64,000 nt of DNA. Source: Gordonia sediminis (GTDB lineage: Bacteria; Actinomycetota; Actinomycetes; Mycobacteriales; Mycobacteriaceae). This document shows, in pieces, positions 38,653 through 48,122 of the stretch; the stretch's first letter is position 1, and each line of letters opens with the position of its first letter. The stretch is taken from contig RZUM01000019.1 of the NCBI GenBank assembly GCA_004193205.1, positions 1-64,000 on the forward strand. The letters are read 5' to 3'. The notes beneath the pieces were generated by a model. It was not told the origin of the DNA, searched no databases, and saw only the letters and a list, made by a program, of their open reading frames with translations. A program made the translations under genes and the position numbers.

Positions 38653-39417
38653 ATGACCGAACCGCTTCTTGTGGATGTGCGAGGGCCCGTCGCACTGGTG
38701 ACCCTCAACCGGCCCGAGGCGCGCAACGCGTTGAGCCTTGACCTCGCCCGCGGACTGAGTTCGGCACTGCGCCAACTCGATGCGGATTCCGGAGTTCGTG
38801 TCATCGTCCTCATCGGTGCCGACCCGGCATTCTGCGCCGGCCTCGACCTCAAGAGTCTGGCGGCCGACGGCCCCGACTATCTCCACGCCATCCACGAGGC
38901 GAACTGCATCCGCCTCGTCGGTGAGCTGGCCACCCCGGTTGTCGGCGCCGTCAACGGTGCGGCATTCACCGGCGGTCTCGAGATCGCGCTCGGTTGCGAC
39001 TTCCTGATCGCCGGTGAACGCGCCGTGTTCGCCGACACCCACGCCCGGGTGGGTGTGTTGCCCGGTGGTGGGATGACCGTCCGGCTACCGGACCGAGTCG
39101 GGCCCGGCTGGGCGCGCCGGATGTCGTTCACGGGTGAAGTCGTGGACGCAGATCTGGCGTTGCGTATCGGTCTGGTGACCGAGGTGGTCGCGCACGACGG
39201 ACTGCTGGATCGGGCCATGGAGGTTGCCCAGCAGATCGCCGACACCGACGGGGAGATTCTCCGCTCGGTGAAACGGATCTACGACGCCGGCTGGGACGTC
39301 ACGACGGGATCGGCGCTCGCCGTCGAAGGCGAGCTGGCCGCCGCCTCCGCACCGGACTGGGAGGCGCTGGAGTCGAATCGACAGCACGTCATGGTTCGAA
39401 ACCGCACGCAACTCTGA
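38653..39417 (+). CDS. enoyl-CoA hydratase/isomerase
   Basis: The protein has about 254 residues from ATG 38653 (an upstream start at 38623 adds ten residues). Crotonase motifs are VALVTLNRPEARNALS, FCAGLDLKSLA, GAVNGAAFTGGLEIALGCD (oxyanion loop) and HARVGVLPGGGMTVRLP. The first catalytic Glu of classical hydratases is replaced in the GVLPGGG segment, so an isomerase or other crotonase activity is possible. It probably forms its own unit after the preceding hairpin. Confidence 0.88.
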   Translation: MTEPLLVDVRGPVALVTLNRPEARNALSLDLARGLSSALRQLDADSGVRVIVLIGADPAFCAGLDLKSLAADGPDYLHAIHEANCIRLVGELATPVVGAVNGAAFTGGLEIALGCDFLIAGERAVFADTHARVGVLPGGGMTVRLPDRVGPGWARRMSFTGEVVDADLALRIGLVTEVVAHDGLLDRAMEVAQQIADTDGEILRSVKRIYDAGWDVTTGSALAVEGELAAASAPDWEALESNRQHVMVRNRTQL

Positions 39418-39532
39418 CGTGTGCTCGGCGACCAAGGGGCGGTTGGCGTCCAAGTGAGTCGCAAGTGTTTGACAAGGCCGCCCGGGGAACCTCGGGGTGG
39501 CAGAGAAACGCGTCGAACACGAGGAGTACGAG

Positions 39533-39835
39533 ATGGCCATCCCGACACCCACAGTTCCGGTGGCGACCAGCGCCCCGGGCGTCGTCGCATGGTTGCGGTA
39601 TCTCACGCAACAGACGCGCAGTCTGAGCCTGAGGTGGTGGCCGTCACCGCGTGCGCAACGACGGTGGGACCTGGCCTTTGACGTGGTGCAGTCGGCGGTA
39701 CCCCAGATGCTGATGGTCGGGATGATCGCATTCTCCGGAACCGGGGGCACGGTGACCGCGCCAGACAGCGCGGACTCGCCCCCGTCGCGGGTGGTGACGA
39801 TCGAATACGAGCAGAGCGGGATAGCTCGTGGATGA
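39533..39835 (+). CDS. hypothetical protein, about 100 residues
   Basis: ATG 39533 opens MAIPTPTVPVATSAPGVVAW and contains a Trp/Arg-rich stretch (LRWWPSPRAQRRWDLAF) and one moderately hydrophobic segment (AVPQMLMVGMIAF). I do not recognise a family. The reading frame is in a region of weak coding character next to a broken gene, so it may be spurious or a remnant. Confidence 0.3.
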   Translation: MAIPTPTVPVATSAPGVVAWLRYLTQQTRSLSLRWWPSPRAQRRWDLAFDVVQSAVPQMLMVGMIAFSGTGGTVTAPDSADSPPSRVVTIEYEQSGIARG

Positions 39836-39984
39836 TCGGGTCATCCCTCGGATTGGCCGGTCGTGGGCCGTCACCCGCCTGTGCCCGAAAAGCGCCCAGA
39901 GACACCCCAAGCGCAGCGACGACATGCAGTCCGGGGCGTCGGTGCAGGGGTGCTTCTCGGGGGCGCTTTTCGGCCGCCGGGCCG

Positions 39985-40327
39985 GATCAGGGAGCCGGCA
40001 TGGACGGCAACGCCTGCGTCGTGACCATTACTGTCGGCGACCACGCTCGACGGCGACATCCGCACGGCGACATTCGACGACGGTGGACAGGCGCGGGAAC
40101 GCATCGTCGCCCATGACAATACGGGACGGTCGTACACCTATGCCTATGTGGATGGTCCGATCCCGTTGGATTCCTACGAGTCGACCGTGACCGTCGGCCC
40201 GGCCCTCGACGGTCCCGGCGCACTGATCGTGTGGAACGCGACGTTGCGGGCGGCGCCCGAAGTGGTTGCGGCCGTCGAGGGTCTCTACGACGCAGGCCTG
40301 GGACGGGTGGGTGAGCTGTTCGGGTGA
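39985..40327 (+). pseudogene. SRPBCC (polyketide-cyclase-like) protein, C-terminal remnant
   Basis: The readable part is LDGDIRTATFDDGGQARERI, then NTGRSYTYAYVDGPIPLDSY and GALIVWNATLRAAPE, ending VGELFG at 40327. It is the C-terminal half of an SRPBCC lipid-binding-like domain. Upstream, GAGMDGNACVVTITVGD lies in a different frame, with the shift near 40035. No N-terminal start is preserved. Confidence 0.6.
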
Positions 40328-40378
40328 CCGGTGGTGTGTGCTCGCAACCCGTGCGGCGACCGACCATGAATCAGCGAT

Positions 40379-40432
40379 CGGGTGGTCTCGATACGCGGGC
40401 TCGCTGCGCTCGCTCGCTACTCGACCGGCGGG
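40379..40432. repeat. dispersed palindromic repeat, copy 3
   Basis: GGGTGGTCTCGATACG, then a GCTCGCTGCGCTCGCTCGC palindromic middle and CTACTCGACC match the outer parts of the two units inside kdpA (50970-51160). It lies between the SRPBCC remnant and the end of the MpaB-type oxygenase gene. Confidence 0.7.
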
Positions 40433-40483
40433 GGTGGCGGTGTGTGGACCCGGGGGTGGTGGGCGAGCGGGGGTGACCGGCCC

Positions 40484-41731
40484 TCAGCCGTGCCCTCCCA
40501 CCGGCAACGCGCCGAACTCCGCGGAGCTCCTGCCGAAGTGTCGGAAGATCGCGCGGTCGCGGGCGACTCGGCCACGCCATTCGAGGTAGCGTTCCCCGAC
40601 CGGCGTTGGTCCGATGAGCCGATAGCTGATCGTGTTGCGTGCCCAGGCAACGCCGAACGCCCACGGAAGGCGTTGCGGCAAGCGCAGATCTCGCATGCCG
40701 TGCGGTCCGAGGAATCCCTCCAGCATGCTGAGCAGCCGTTCGCGTGTGTATCGCGCCGACGCGTAGTGCGCGAACTTGTAGTGCAGGTCGCTCTGCACGT
40801 CGACGAGAGCTCCGGCGAGCTGCGCACCCGCATCGGTGACGTCGCTCTGCGACAACAGGATTGCGTAACTCAGTTGATGCTGATCGCGCTCGTCGTCGAA
40901 CAACCAGTCCTCGTCGACGCCGATGAGCCAGCCGACATACTTCCAGAGGTGCATCAACGCCCGCGAATCATCCTTGGATATCGGCACACCGAGTGCCCTG
41001 ACTCCCATCATTAGTGCGCCGCTGAAGAGATTGAGGGTCGAAGCGAGATCGGTCTGATTGATCGGCAGACCCCATTCGGAACTGTCCCACCGGCCGTTGC
41101 GTTCGAAAGCCTCGTTGACGAGCGCATGCATCAGACGGACATGGACGGTCAGCTTCCATCCCTCGCCGTCCCGTAGCATTCCGCCCGGCCGCCCGACCGC
41201 GATCGCCCATGTCTGGGTCTCGCCGAGTCGCCGCATGGTGGTGTTGCCCGACAGTCCGCCGGTCTCGGCGAGGAGGTCGACGGGTCCGCCGAAGCGGTAG
41301 CCGCCGATGAGCGACAGCTGCAAAAGGGCGTCGTTGGCGTTCTGGCCGAACCGCCGGAATACCGTGGCACCGCGCTCGCACAACTCGCGATCGACCCACG
41401 ATGGTGTTTCGTCGACGGTCGCGAAGAACGCCCGAAGCGCGGGTGGACTCTGGTCGGATGTTCCCGACTCCAACGCAACATGGAACTGAGCCACCGAGAC
41501 ATGCTCCGGATCGTCCTTGGGGAGCCGCATCGCCCGGACCAGGGCCGCTGCGGGCTCGTCGCGCATCATCTGCCGGCGCCCGAGGAGTGCGAAGTCGTCC
41601 TTCGTCGGCTCCGACAGTCGCCAGTAGATCCGCAGCAACCGGCCGATCCGGCGTCCGCGTTTGTCGGCGGCCCGATGACGACGCGGTGGTCCGAGCGTCG
41701 GCGGATAGGGCGCCTCGGTCAACGTTGACAT
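40484..41731 (-). CDS. oxygenase MpaB family protein (DUF2236)
   Basis: This 415-residue protein resembles the DUF2236 family, which includes latex-clearing protein Lcp and the mycophenolate enzyme MpaB, both b-type heme oxygenases. The family Arg-Thr-His region can be seen as TMRRLGETQTWAIA and HVRLMHALVNEA. WGLPINQTDLASTLNLFSG and KYVGWLIGVDEDWLFDD are further conserved blocks. No signal peptide is visible, unlike secreted Lcp. The substrate is unknown; rubber cleavage is not implied. Confidence 0.85.
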   Translation of the reverse strand: MSTLTEAPYPPTLGPPRRHRAADKRGRRIGRLLRIYWRLSEPTKDDFALLGRRQMMRDEPAAALVRAMRLPKDDPEHVSVAQFHVALESGTSDQSPPALRAFFATVDETPSWVDRELCERGATVFRRFGQNANDALLQLSLIGGYRFGGPVDLLAETGGLSGNTTMRRLGETQTWAIAVGRPGGMLRDGEGWKLTVHVRLMHALVNEAFERNGRWDSSEWGLPINQTDLASTLNLFSGALMMGVRALGVPISKDDSRALMHLWKYVGWLIGVDEDWLFDDERDQHQLSYAILLSQSDVTDAGAQLAGALVDVQSDLHYKFAHYASARYTRERLLSMLEGFLGPHGMRDLRLPQRLPWAFGVAWARNTISYRLIGPTPVGERYLEWRGRVARDRAIFRHFGRSSAEFGALPVGGHG

Positions 41732-41818
41732 GAGACGAGTTTATCGATTCGTCTCACGCCGGACAACGGTCTGTCGGTATGCCGACGTACGCTGGCTCCA
41801 GCCTGCAAGGAGTCCGCG

Positions 41819-42322
41819 ATGCACACCCGACGCCACGCAATAATCACCACCGCTCTCGGAGATCTGACACTCGTCGCCGACGGCGATGACCTGGTCGGCT
41901 GTCGTTTCCCACCCACCGATACCTCGACGATGGGCGATCTCGTTGATCCCGCGGTCGACCACGTGCTCGGCCGAGCGGCGAACCAGCTGCGCGAGTATCT
42001 CGACGGTACGCGCGAGGCCTTCGATCTCCGGCTACGAACCGATGGTGACGGGTTCCAGGAACGTGTGTGGGCAGCCCTTCGAGAGATCCCGTTCGGGCAG
42101 ACCATCAGCTATGGGCAACTCGCGACACTGCTGGGCAACCCCGGTCTCGCGCGACGAGTGGGTCGTGTCGTCGGACAGAATCCGATCGGCGTGATCATCC
42201 CGTGCCATCGCGTGATCGGTGCCGACGGTTCGCTCACCGGGTTCGGAGGTGGGCTGGAACGCAAACGGTATCTGCTCGAACTCGAGGAACCTGCCGAGGT
42301 ACGTGCAGCGCGGCTGTTCTGA
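41819..42322 (+). CDS. ogt: methylated-DNA-protein-cysteine methyltransferase
   Basis: This 167-residue DNA repair protein transfers the alkyl group from O6-alkylguanine to its own cysteine. The active site is IIPCHRVIGADGSLTGFGGG with Cys at about residue 129. The DNA-binding helix-turn-helix is FGQTISYGQLATLLGNPG with ARRVGRVVGQNP (Arg finger). The N-terminal domain is short, as in Ogt. It is divergent from the MpaB-type gene. Confidence 0.95.
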   Translation: MHTRRHAIITTALGDLTLVADGDDLVGCRFPPTDTSTMGDLVDPAVDHVLGRAANQLREYLDGTREAFDLRLRTDGDGFQERVWAALREIPFGQTISYGQLATLLGNPGLARRVGRVVGQNPIGVIIPCHRVIGADGSLTGFGGGLERKRYLLELEEPAEVRAARLF

Positions 42323-42460
42323 ATTCGGCTGCTCGGCTTACCAAAAGAGAGTCATTGCCGCTCATCAGTACCCGCCGATGGAGTTCTGACGTCGCGCTGG
42401 AGACGGTCGATCAGGATCTTCCTGCGCTCGAGTCGGCGATCACAGACATCCAGGAAACAG

Positions 42461-42760
42461 TCACGTATCGCGCGTAAGGATCGACTCAAGGGGAGACAGG
42501 TCCTTTCGGGCGGTCTCCAGTACACGGGGATCGCCGAGAGTCTCGTCGACGACATCGACGCGGACATTGGTGATGCGACGGAGCCGCTCCGTGGGCCCCC
42601 CGGTTGTCATGAGGATACGTCTGGGAGTCGTGTCCGAGAATGCGACGTAGATGTCTATGTCGCTGTCCGCGGATGCGTCACCGCGTGCCACCGAGCCGAA
42701 TAGATGGGCACGCTCGACTCCGGCTATTTTTGACCGCCTCTCTCTGCCGGCATCCTGCAA
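42461..42760 (-). CDS. minimal nucleotidyltransferase (MNT-type), possibly truncated
   Basis: The protein has 99 residues from a TTG at 42760. The Pol-beta nucleotidyltransferase motif HLFGSVARGDASADSDIDIY (G-S-X-A-R-G ... D-X-D) is intact. Such proteins are usually the antitoxin of HEPN/MNT pairs. Downstream at 42352-42475 a short frame IRDCFLDVCDRRLERRKILI could be the relic of a HEPN partner, but no full toxin is present. The N-terminus is shorter than usual and the start is uncertain. Confidence 0.6.
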   Translation of the reverse strand: MQDAGRERRSKIAGVERAHLFGSVARGDASADSDIDIYVAFSDTTPRRILMTTGGPTERLRRITNVRVDVVDETLGDPRVLETARKDLSPLESILTRDT

Positions 42761-42859
42761 GCGTCACCTGGCATGGTCGGCGCTCCGCGACTCGGTCCTC
42801 GGCTCGATCACGACAAGCGTTGGGCTGCTTCGTCTTCAGGAACCTGTCTCGATCGGCGG

Positions 42860-44116
42860 CTAGCGGCGACTCCGGCGAGCGTGTATCGCGCGTCGGGCGG
42901 CCTTCAGGCCGATGCGGCGGCCGGTACGTTCGTCGATGTGCGGTTCGGCGAACTCGGTGCCGGCGAACATCGCCTCGCTCGCGGTTTCCGGTGCGTCGTC
43001 GGGGGTGTCATGCAGGAGTTTGTTCGGCAACGACAGCTTCGCGATGGTCCGCCACGACTTGGCGTATTGCACAGGGAGCGGGCCGATCGTGTACGGCAGG
43101 TCGTATTTGTCGAACAGCTCGCGCACCCGAATACTGATCTCGGCCAACCGGTTCGACGGCAGATCGGGGTACATGTGGTGTTCGATCTGGTAGCTGAGGT
43201 TGCCGGATAGGAAGTCGATCACCGGGCCGCCGGACAGATTCGCGCTGCCCAGCATCTGCCGCAGGTACCACTCTCCCTGCGTCTCGCTGTCCACGTCCTG
43301 CTTGGTGAACTTCTCGGCGCCGTCGGGGAAGTGGCCGCAGAAGATGACCGCGTTCGTCCACACGTTGCGGATCAGGTTCGCCGTCACCGTGGCGGTCAGT
43401 GCCTTACGCCAGCCCTGCTTGCCGCCGAACGGGATTCCGACGAGTGGCGCGGCGACGTAGTCCTTGGCCACCTGACGGCCGATCTTGCGGCCGACGTCCG
43501 AGGCGTCGGCCTTGAAGGTTTCCCGGTCGAACCAGGGCCGGTTCCACTTGAGCACCGCGCGACCGATCTCGAGATGCTGGATGGCCACTCCGTACTCGAA
43601 CAGCAGTGTCAGCAGCGTGTTGTAGACCAGGTTGCCGGCGTTGAACGGTGTCCACGGTTGATCCCGGGTCACCCGCAGCAGGTTGAAACCCACGTCGTCG
43701 TCCATCCCGAGGACGTTGGTGTACTTGTGGTGCACGAAGTTGTGGGTGTGTTTCCACAGTCGCGACGTGCCGGCGTTATCCCACTCCCACGTCGTCGAGT
43801 GCACCTCGGGATCATTCATCCAATCCCACTGCCCGTGCATGATGTTGTGCCCGAGCTCCATGTTCTCGATGATCTTGGCCAACCCCAGGCAGACGGCCGA
43901 ACCCCACCAGAAGCCGCGCTTGTGCGCGCCGAGCAACATCGCGCGACCGGCCACCTCCAGGCCCCGCTGGGCGGCGATCGTCCGCCGCAGGTAGCGCACG
44001 TCCGACTCGCCGCGAGCGGCTTCGATGTCACGCCGGATGGCGTCGAGCTCAGCGCCCAGTGCTTCGACGTCTGCCTCTGTGAGGTGCGCATACACCGGGA
44101 TGTCAGTGATCGCCAT
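42860..44116 (-). CDS. membrane fatty-acid desaturase (DesA3-like acyl-CoA desaturase)
   Basis: This 418-residue integral membrane di-iron desaturase has histidine boxes HNIMH (residues 90-94), HNFVHH (125-130) and QIEHHMYP (near residue 315). Hydrophobic segments lie between and after the boxes. It inserts a double bond, typically delta-9, in acyl chains for membrane lipids and mycolate precursors. The C-terminal tail is Arg-rich. An 11-bp inverted repeat plus a third half-site lies about 40 bp upstream. A partner reductase is not in the window. Confidence 0.93.
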   Translation of the reverse strand: MAITDIPVYAHLTEADVEALGAELDAIRRDIEAARGESDVRYLRRTIAAQRGLEVAGRAMLLGAHKRGFWWGSAVCLGLAKIIENMELGHNIMHGQWDWMNDPEVHSTTWEWDNAGTSRLWKHTHNFVHHKYTNVLGMDDDVGFNLLRVTRDQPWTPFNAGNLVYNTLLTLLFEYGVAIQHLEIGRAVLKWNRPWFDRETFKADASDVGRKIGRQVAKDYVAAPLVGIPFGGKQGWRKALTATVTANLIRNVWTNAVIFCGHFPDGAEKFTKQDVDSETQGEWYLRQMLGSANLSGGPVIDFLSGNLSYQIEHHMYPDLPSNRLAEISIRVRELFDKYDLPYTIGPLPVQYAKSWRTIAKLSLPNKLLHDTPDDAPETASEAMFAGTEFAEPHIDERTGRRIGLKAARRAIHARRSRR

Positions 44117-44152
44117 ACGAGAGCCGCCCTTCGTGACGCGTCGATCTCCGTG

Positions 44153-44190
44153 CGTAACCTACGCAAACGTAGGTTACGCAATCGTAGGTT
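44153..44190. promoter_or_regulatory. palindromic operator with extra half-site before the desaturase gene
   Basis: CGTAACCTACG and CGTAGGTTACG form a perfect 11-bp inverted repeat around CAAA (44153-44178), and CGTAGGTT repeats at 44183-44190. Architecture and position fit a TetR-type repressor site controlling the desaturase. The regulator is not in the window. Confidence 0.7.
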
Positions 44191-44272
44191 GTCAATCGTG
44201 CTTGCGCATCGGATCGCCGGGTTCACCGCACGCGCCACCTAGAATATGACCTGTGTCACAATCAGCGAGAGA

Positions 44273-44334
44273 CTTGAGTGAAATAGACTCAAGTCTGCTG
44301 GTGTTACAACTCTCGAATGACTCATACTTGAGTC
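44273..44334 (+). promoter_or_regulatory. HAIR (HspR) boxes before clpB
   Basis: CTTGAGT-N7-ACTCAAG at 44273-44293 is a perfect match to the HspR-associated inverted repeat known from Streptomyces and mycobacteria. A second palindrome, GACTCA-TACT-TGAGTC (44319-44334), holds another CTTGAGT half-site 30 bp from the clpB start. This predicts HspR repression of clpB with heat induction. Confidence 0.9.
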
Positions 44335-44365
44335 TGTTGGACTAAAGAGAGAAAGGTACACGCCC

Positions 44366-46918
44366 GTGGACAGCTTCAACCCGACCACCAAGACGCAGCA
44401 GGCGTTGAGCGCCGCTGTGCAGGCGGCGGCCAGCGCTGGGAACCCCGACGTGCGTCCGGCTCACATCCTGGTAGCTCTGCTCGATCAGTCCGACGGCATC
44501 GCCGCGCCGCTGCTCAAGGCGGTCGGGGTGGACCCGTCGAGCGTTCGGACGCAAGCGCAGGCACTCGTGGATCGCGCACCGACGGTGTCCAGCGCCAGCG
44601 CGCAGCCCCAACTGTCCCGCGAGTCGATCAGCGCTATTTCCGCTGCTCAGCAGCTCGCCGGTGAGCTCGACGACGAATACGTGTCGACCGAGCACGTGCT
44701 CGTCGGGCTGGCGACCGGCGACTCCGATGTCGCCAAGCTGCTGGCCAACGCGGGTGCGACCCCGCAGGCACTGCGAGAGGCGTTCGTGACGGTGCGCGGC
44801 AACGCCCGTGTCACCACCCCGGACCCGGAACAGACCTATCAGGCGCTCGAAAAATACTCGACCGACCTGACCGCGGCGGCCCGTGAGGGCAAGCTCGACC
44901 CGGTTATCGGCCGTGACGCCGAGATTCGTCGTGTCGTGCAGGTGCTGTCGCGGCGCACCAAGAACAACCCGGTGCTGATCGGTGAACCCGGCGTCGGTAA
45001 GACCGCCATTGTCGAGGGCCTGGCCCAGCGCATCATCGCCGGTGACGTACCGGAGTCCCTCCGGAACAAGACGGTCATCTCCCTCGATCTGGGATCGATG
45101 GTGGCCGGCGCCAAGTACCGCGGCGAGTTCGAGGAAAGGCTCAAGGCCGTCCTCGACGAGATCAAGGGCTCGGCGGGACAGATCATCACGTTCATCGACG
45201 AGCTGCACACCATCGTCGGCGCCGGCGCGGCCGGTGATTCCGCGATGGACGCCGGCAACATGATCAAGCCGATGCTCGCCCGTGGTGAGCTGCGGCTGGT
45301 CGGGGCGACGACACTCGACGAGTACCGCCAGCACATCGAGAAGGACGCGGCGCTGGAGCGCCGCTTCCAGCAGGTGTACGTCGGTGAACCGTCGGTCGAG
45401 GACACCATCGGTATCCTGCGTGGCCTGAAGGAACGCTACGAGGTGCACCACGGCGTCCGCATCACCGACTCCGCATTGGTCTCGGCCGCAACGCTTTCCG
45501 ACCGCTACATCACTTCGCGGTTCCTGCCCGACAAGGCCATCGACCTGGTCGACGAGGCCGCCTCGCGGCTGCGCATGGAGATCGACTCCCGCCCCGAGGA
45601 GATCGACGAGGTCGAACGCATCGTCCGCCGGCTCGAGGTCGAAGAGGTCGCCCTGCAGAAGGAAACCGACGCGGCGTCCAAAGAGCGGCTGGAAAGGCTG
45701 CGTTCCGAACTGGCCGACCAGAAGGAGAAGCTCAGCGAGCTTTCGGCGCGCTGGCAGTCGGAGAAGACAGCCATCGACGCGGTCCGTGATCTCAAGGAAG
45801 AGCTGGAAAAGCTTCGCGGAGAAGCGGAACGGGTCGAGCGTAGCGGCGATCTCGGGCGTGCCGCCGAGTTGCGGTACGGCAAGATCCCGACACTGGAGAA
45901 GCAACTCGAGGCGGCGATCGAGAAGACAGGCACCGATCCGGGTCAGGACGTGATGCTGCAGGAGGAGGTCGGCCCCGACGACGTGGCGCAGGTCGTGTCG
46001 GCGTGGACCGGCATTCCCGCCGGCCGCATGTTGGAGGGAGAGACCGCCAAGCTGCTGCGCATGGAGGACGAACTCGGACACCGGGTCATCGGCCAGAAGG
46101 CGGCGGTGCAGGCGGTGTCCGACGCGGTGCGGCGTGCCCGTGCCGGTGTCGCGGACCCGAACCGTCCGCTGGGCTCGTTCATGTTCCTCGGCCCGACCGG
46201 TGTCGGCAAGACCGAGCTGGCCAAGGCGCTGGCAGAGTTCTTGTTCGACGACGAGCGCGCCATGGTACGTATCGACATGAGCGAGTACGGCGAGAAGCAC
46301 AGCGTCGCACGACTCGTCGGTGCCCCTCCCGGCTACGTCGGGTACGAGGCGGGCGGTCAGCTCACCGAGGCGGTGCGGCGCCGTCCGTACACGGTGGTTC
46401 TGTTCGACGAGATCGAGAAGGCCCACCCGGACGTGTTCGACGTGCTGCTGCAGGTGCTCGACGAGGGACGCCTCACCGATGGCCAGGGCCGCACGGTGGA
46501 CTTCCGCAACACCATCCTGATTCTCACGTCCAACCTGGGCGCGGGTGGTGACAAGGATCAGGTGATGATGGCGGTCCGCAGTCGGTTCAAGCCGGAGTTC
46601 ATCAACCGGCTCGACGATGTCATCGTCTTCGATGCGCTGAGCCCGGAGGAACTGGTCTCCATCGTCGACATCCAGCTGGGTCAGCTGGGCAAGCGGCTCG
46701 CGCAGCGTCGCCTCGACCTGGAGGTGTCGCCGAAGGCGAAGGAATGGCTCGCCGAGCGCGGCTTCGATCCGCTCTACGGCGCGCGTCCGCTGCGGCGGCT
46801 GGTGCAGCAGGCGATCGGTGACCAGCTCGCGAAGGCTCTGTTGGCCGGAAACATCCACGACGGCGACGTCGTCCCGGTGAACGTCGGCATCGACGGAGAG
46901 TCGTTGGTGATCGGCTGA
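44366..46918 (+). CDS. clpB: ATP-dependent disaggregase ClpB
   Basis: This 850-residue Hsp100 has an N-terminal Clp_N double repeat (1-140), AAA1 with Walker A GEPGVGKT near residue 206 and pore loop [13 protein letters not shown], and a coiled-coil middle domain (about 405-525, rich in Glu/Lys/Leu heptads). AAA2 follows with Walker A GPTGVGKT near 609 and pore loop GYVGYEAGG. It resolubilises aggregates with DnaK. GTG 44366 is the family-consistent start ([11 protein letters not shown]). HAIR boxes upstream indicate HspR control, and a hairpin follows the stop. Confidence 0.98.
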   Translation: MDSFNPTTKTQQALSAAVQAAASAGNPDVRPAHILVALLDQSDGIAAPLLKAVGVDPSSVRTQAQALVDRAPTVSSASAQPQLSRESISAISAAQQLAGELDDEYVSTEHVLVGLATGDSDVAKLLANAGATPQALREAFVTVRGNARVTTPDPEQTYQALEKYSTDLTAAAREGKLDPVIGRDAEIRRVVQVLSRRTKNNPVLIGEPGVGKTAIVEGLAQRIIAGDVPESLRNKTVISLDLGSMVAGAKYRGEFEERLKAVLDEIKGSAGQIITFIDELHTIVGAGAAGDSAMDAGNMIKPMLARGELRLVGATTLDEYRQHIEKDAALERRFQQVYVGEPSVEDTIGILRGLKERYEVHHGVRITDSALVSAATLSDRYITSRFLPDKAIDLVDEAASRLRMEIDSRPEEIDEVERIVRRLEVEEVALQKETDAASKERLERLRSELADQKEKLSELSARWQSEKTAIDAVRDLKEELEKLRGEAERVERSGDLGRAAELRYGKIPTLEKQLEAAIEKTGTDPGQDVMLQEEVGPDDVAQVVSAWTGIPAGRMLEGETAKLLRMEDELGHRVIGQKAAVQAVSDAVRRARAGVADPNRPLGSFMFLGPTGVGKTELAKALAEFLFDDERAMVRIDMSEYGEKHSVARLVGAPPGYVGYEAGGQLTEAVRRRPYTVVLFDEIEKAHPDVFDVLLQVLDEGRLTDGQGRTVDFRNTILILTSNLGAGGDKDQVMMAVRSRFKPEFINRLDDVIVFDALSPEELVSIVDIQLGQLGKRLAQRRLDLEVSPKAKEWLAERGFDPLYGARPLRRLVQQAIGDQLAKALLAGNIHDGDVVPVNVGIDGESLVIG

Positions 46919-46932
46919 TCTGACAGCCGCCC

Positions 46933-46963
46933 GAGGCCCCTCCCGGGTTGGGGGAGGGGCCTC
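46933..46963 (+). terminator. clpB terminator hairpin
   Basis: A 12-bp stem GAGGCCCCTCCC/GGGAGGGGCCTC with a 7-nt loop starts 15 bp after the clpB stop. No strong T-tract follows. Confidence 0.8.
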
Positions 46964-47011
46964 GTGGCGCTTCGGGAACTGGTGTCGGTGGGCGCGGGTA
47001 TGGTCCCGGTC

Positions 47012-47605
47012 ATGGCCAACGTGATCACCGGAGCCGACGGTCTGACCCGCTGTGCGTGGGCCGCTGTCGAACCCGAGACGACCTACCACGACGAGGAGTG
47101 GGGATTTCCGCTCGCCGACGACTCGGCGTTCTTCGAACGAGTCAGTCTCGAGGGATTCCAGTCCGGCCTGAGTTGGCGCACCATCCTGAACAAGCGCGAG
47201 AACTTCCGTGAGGCCTTCGCCGGCTTCGAGATCGAGAAGGTTGCGCGGTTCACCGACGCCGACATCGAGCGACTGCTCTCCGACGCGGGCATCATTCGCC
47301 ACCGCGGCAAGATCGAGGCGGTCATCAACAACGCCCGCCGCGCCGAGGAACTGATCGACCGCGAAGGTTCGCTGCATACGTTCTTCTGGACGTATGAGCC
47401 GGCCGTGGAGGTGGACCCCCAGACGCAGACGACCTCATCCGAGTCGGTCCGACTGTCCAAGGACCTCAAGAAACGCGGCTGGAAGTTCGTCGGACCGACG
47501 ACGATGTTCGCCTTGATGCAGGCCAGCGGCATCGTGAACGACCACGCCCGCGACTGTGTCGTCCGGGACCGGGTCGCGCAGGCACGAAAGGCTGTATCGC
47601 GGTGA
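47012..47605 (+). CDS. tag: DNA-3-methyladenine glycosylase I
   Basis: This 197-residue base-excision enzyme has an N-terminal RCAWAAVEPETTYHDEEWGF region with Trp and Glu of the active pocket, then FFERVSLEGFQSGLSWRTIL and a C-terminal zinc site with NDHARDCVVR. ATG 47012 is preferred because it precedes the conserved region; an upstream frame start would overlap the terminator. It removes 3-methyladenine from DNA. Confidence 0.94.
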   Translation: MANVITGADGLTRCAWAAVEPETTYHDEEWGFPLADDSAFFERVSLEGFQSGLSWRTILNKRENFREAFAGFEIEKVARFTDADIERLLSDAGIIRHRGKIEAVINNARRAEELIDREGSLHTFFWTYEPAVEVDPQTQTTSSESVRLSKDLKKRGWKFVGPTTMFALMQASGIVNDHARDCVVRDRVAQARKAVSR

Positions 47606-47677
47606 TCGCGGTTGGCCTCAAGCCGACTCGGGGGCGTCGCAGGGGGGCAGTCCCATTCGCGCGCGTAACCTGATGGC

Positions 47678-48085
47678 ATGGCCGGTGCGTCGAATGATCC
47701 CTTCGGAGATGCTGCACACGCGAACTACGTGCAATTGACCAGCTATCGCAAAGACGGCACCGCGGTGTCATCGCCGTTGTGGGCAGCGTCGGATGGCAAT
47801 GTTCTGTTCATGTGGACCACCGCCGATTCGTGGAAGGTCAAGAGAATCCGGCGTGATCCACGTGTCGCCGTCCAGGCGTGCGATGCCCGAGGACACAAGG
47901 TCATCGGGAGCCCGGTGAACGGTACCGCCGAGATTCTTGATTCCGCAGGGACGGAACGGGTTCGGGGCCTGATCACCGACAAGTACGGGATTCTGGGCTG
48001 GCTGACGGTCAAGGGGAGTCAGCTGCGGCGCGGCAAGAGCGGGACCGTGGGCCTCGCCATCCGGCCCGCGTCCTCGAACGGGTGA
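47678..48085 (+). CDS. PPOX-class F420-dependent oxidoreductase (paralogue 1)
   Basis: This 135-residue split-barrel protein has YVQLTSYRKDGTAVSSPLWA, KVKRIRRDPRVAVQACDARG and KYGILGWL. The short single-domain form and these motifs resemble actinobacterial deazaflavin (F420)-linked or FMN pyridoxamine-oxidase-like proteins. A paralogue of similar size at 58259-58663 shares roughly half its residues by eye. The substrate is unknown. Confidence 0.85.
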   Translation: MAGASNDPFGDAAHANYVQLTSYRKDGTAVSSPLWAASDGNVLFMWTTADSWKVKRIRRDPRVAVQACDARGHKVIGSPVNGTAEILDSAGTERVRGLITDKYGILGWLTVKGSQLRRGKSGTVGLAIRPASSNG

Positions 48086-48122
48086 GGTGAGCTCCGCTCC
48101 TCGGGGTTCCTGTAGATCCGGG

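Noticed and set aside
44342-47377. Very long minus-strand open frame (about 1000 codons) opposite clpB and tag
   Set aside because: It is antisense to well-supported clpB and tag with His/Arg/Asp/Gly-rich composition typical of high-GC shadow frames; no domain is recognisable.
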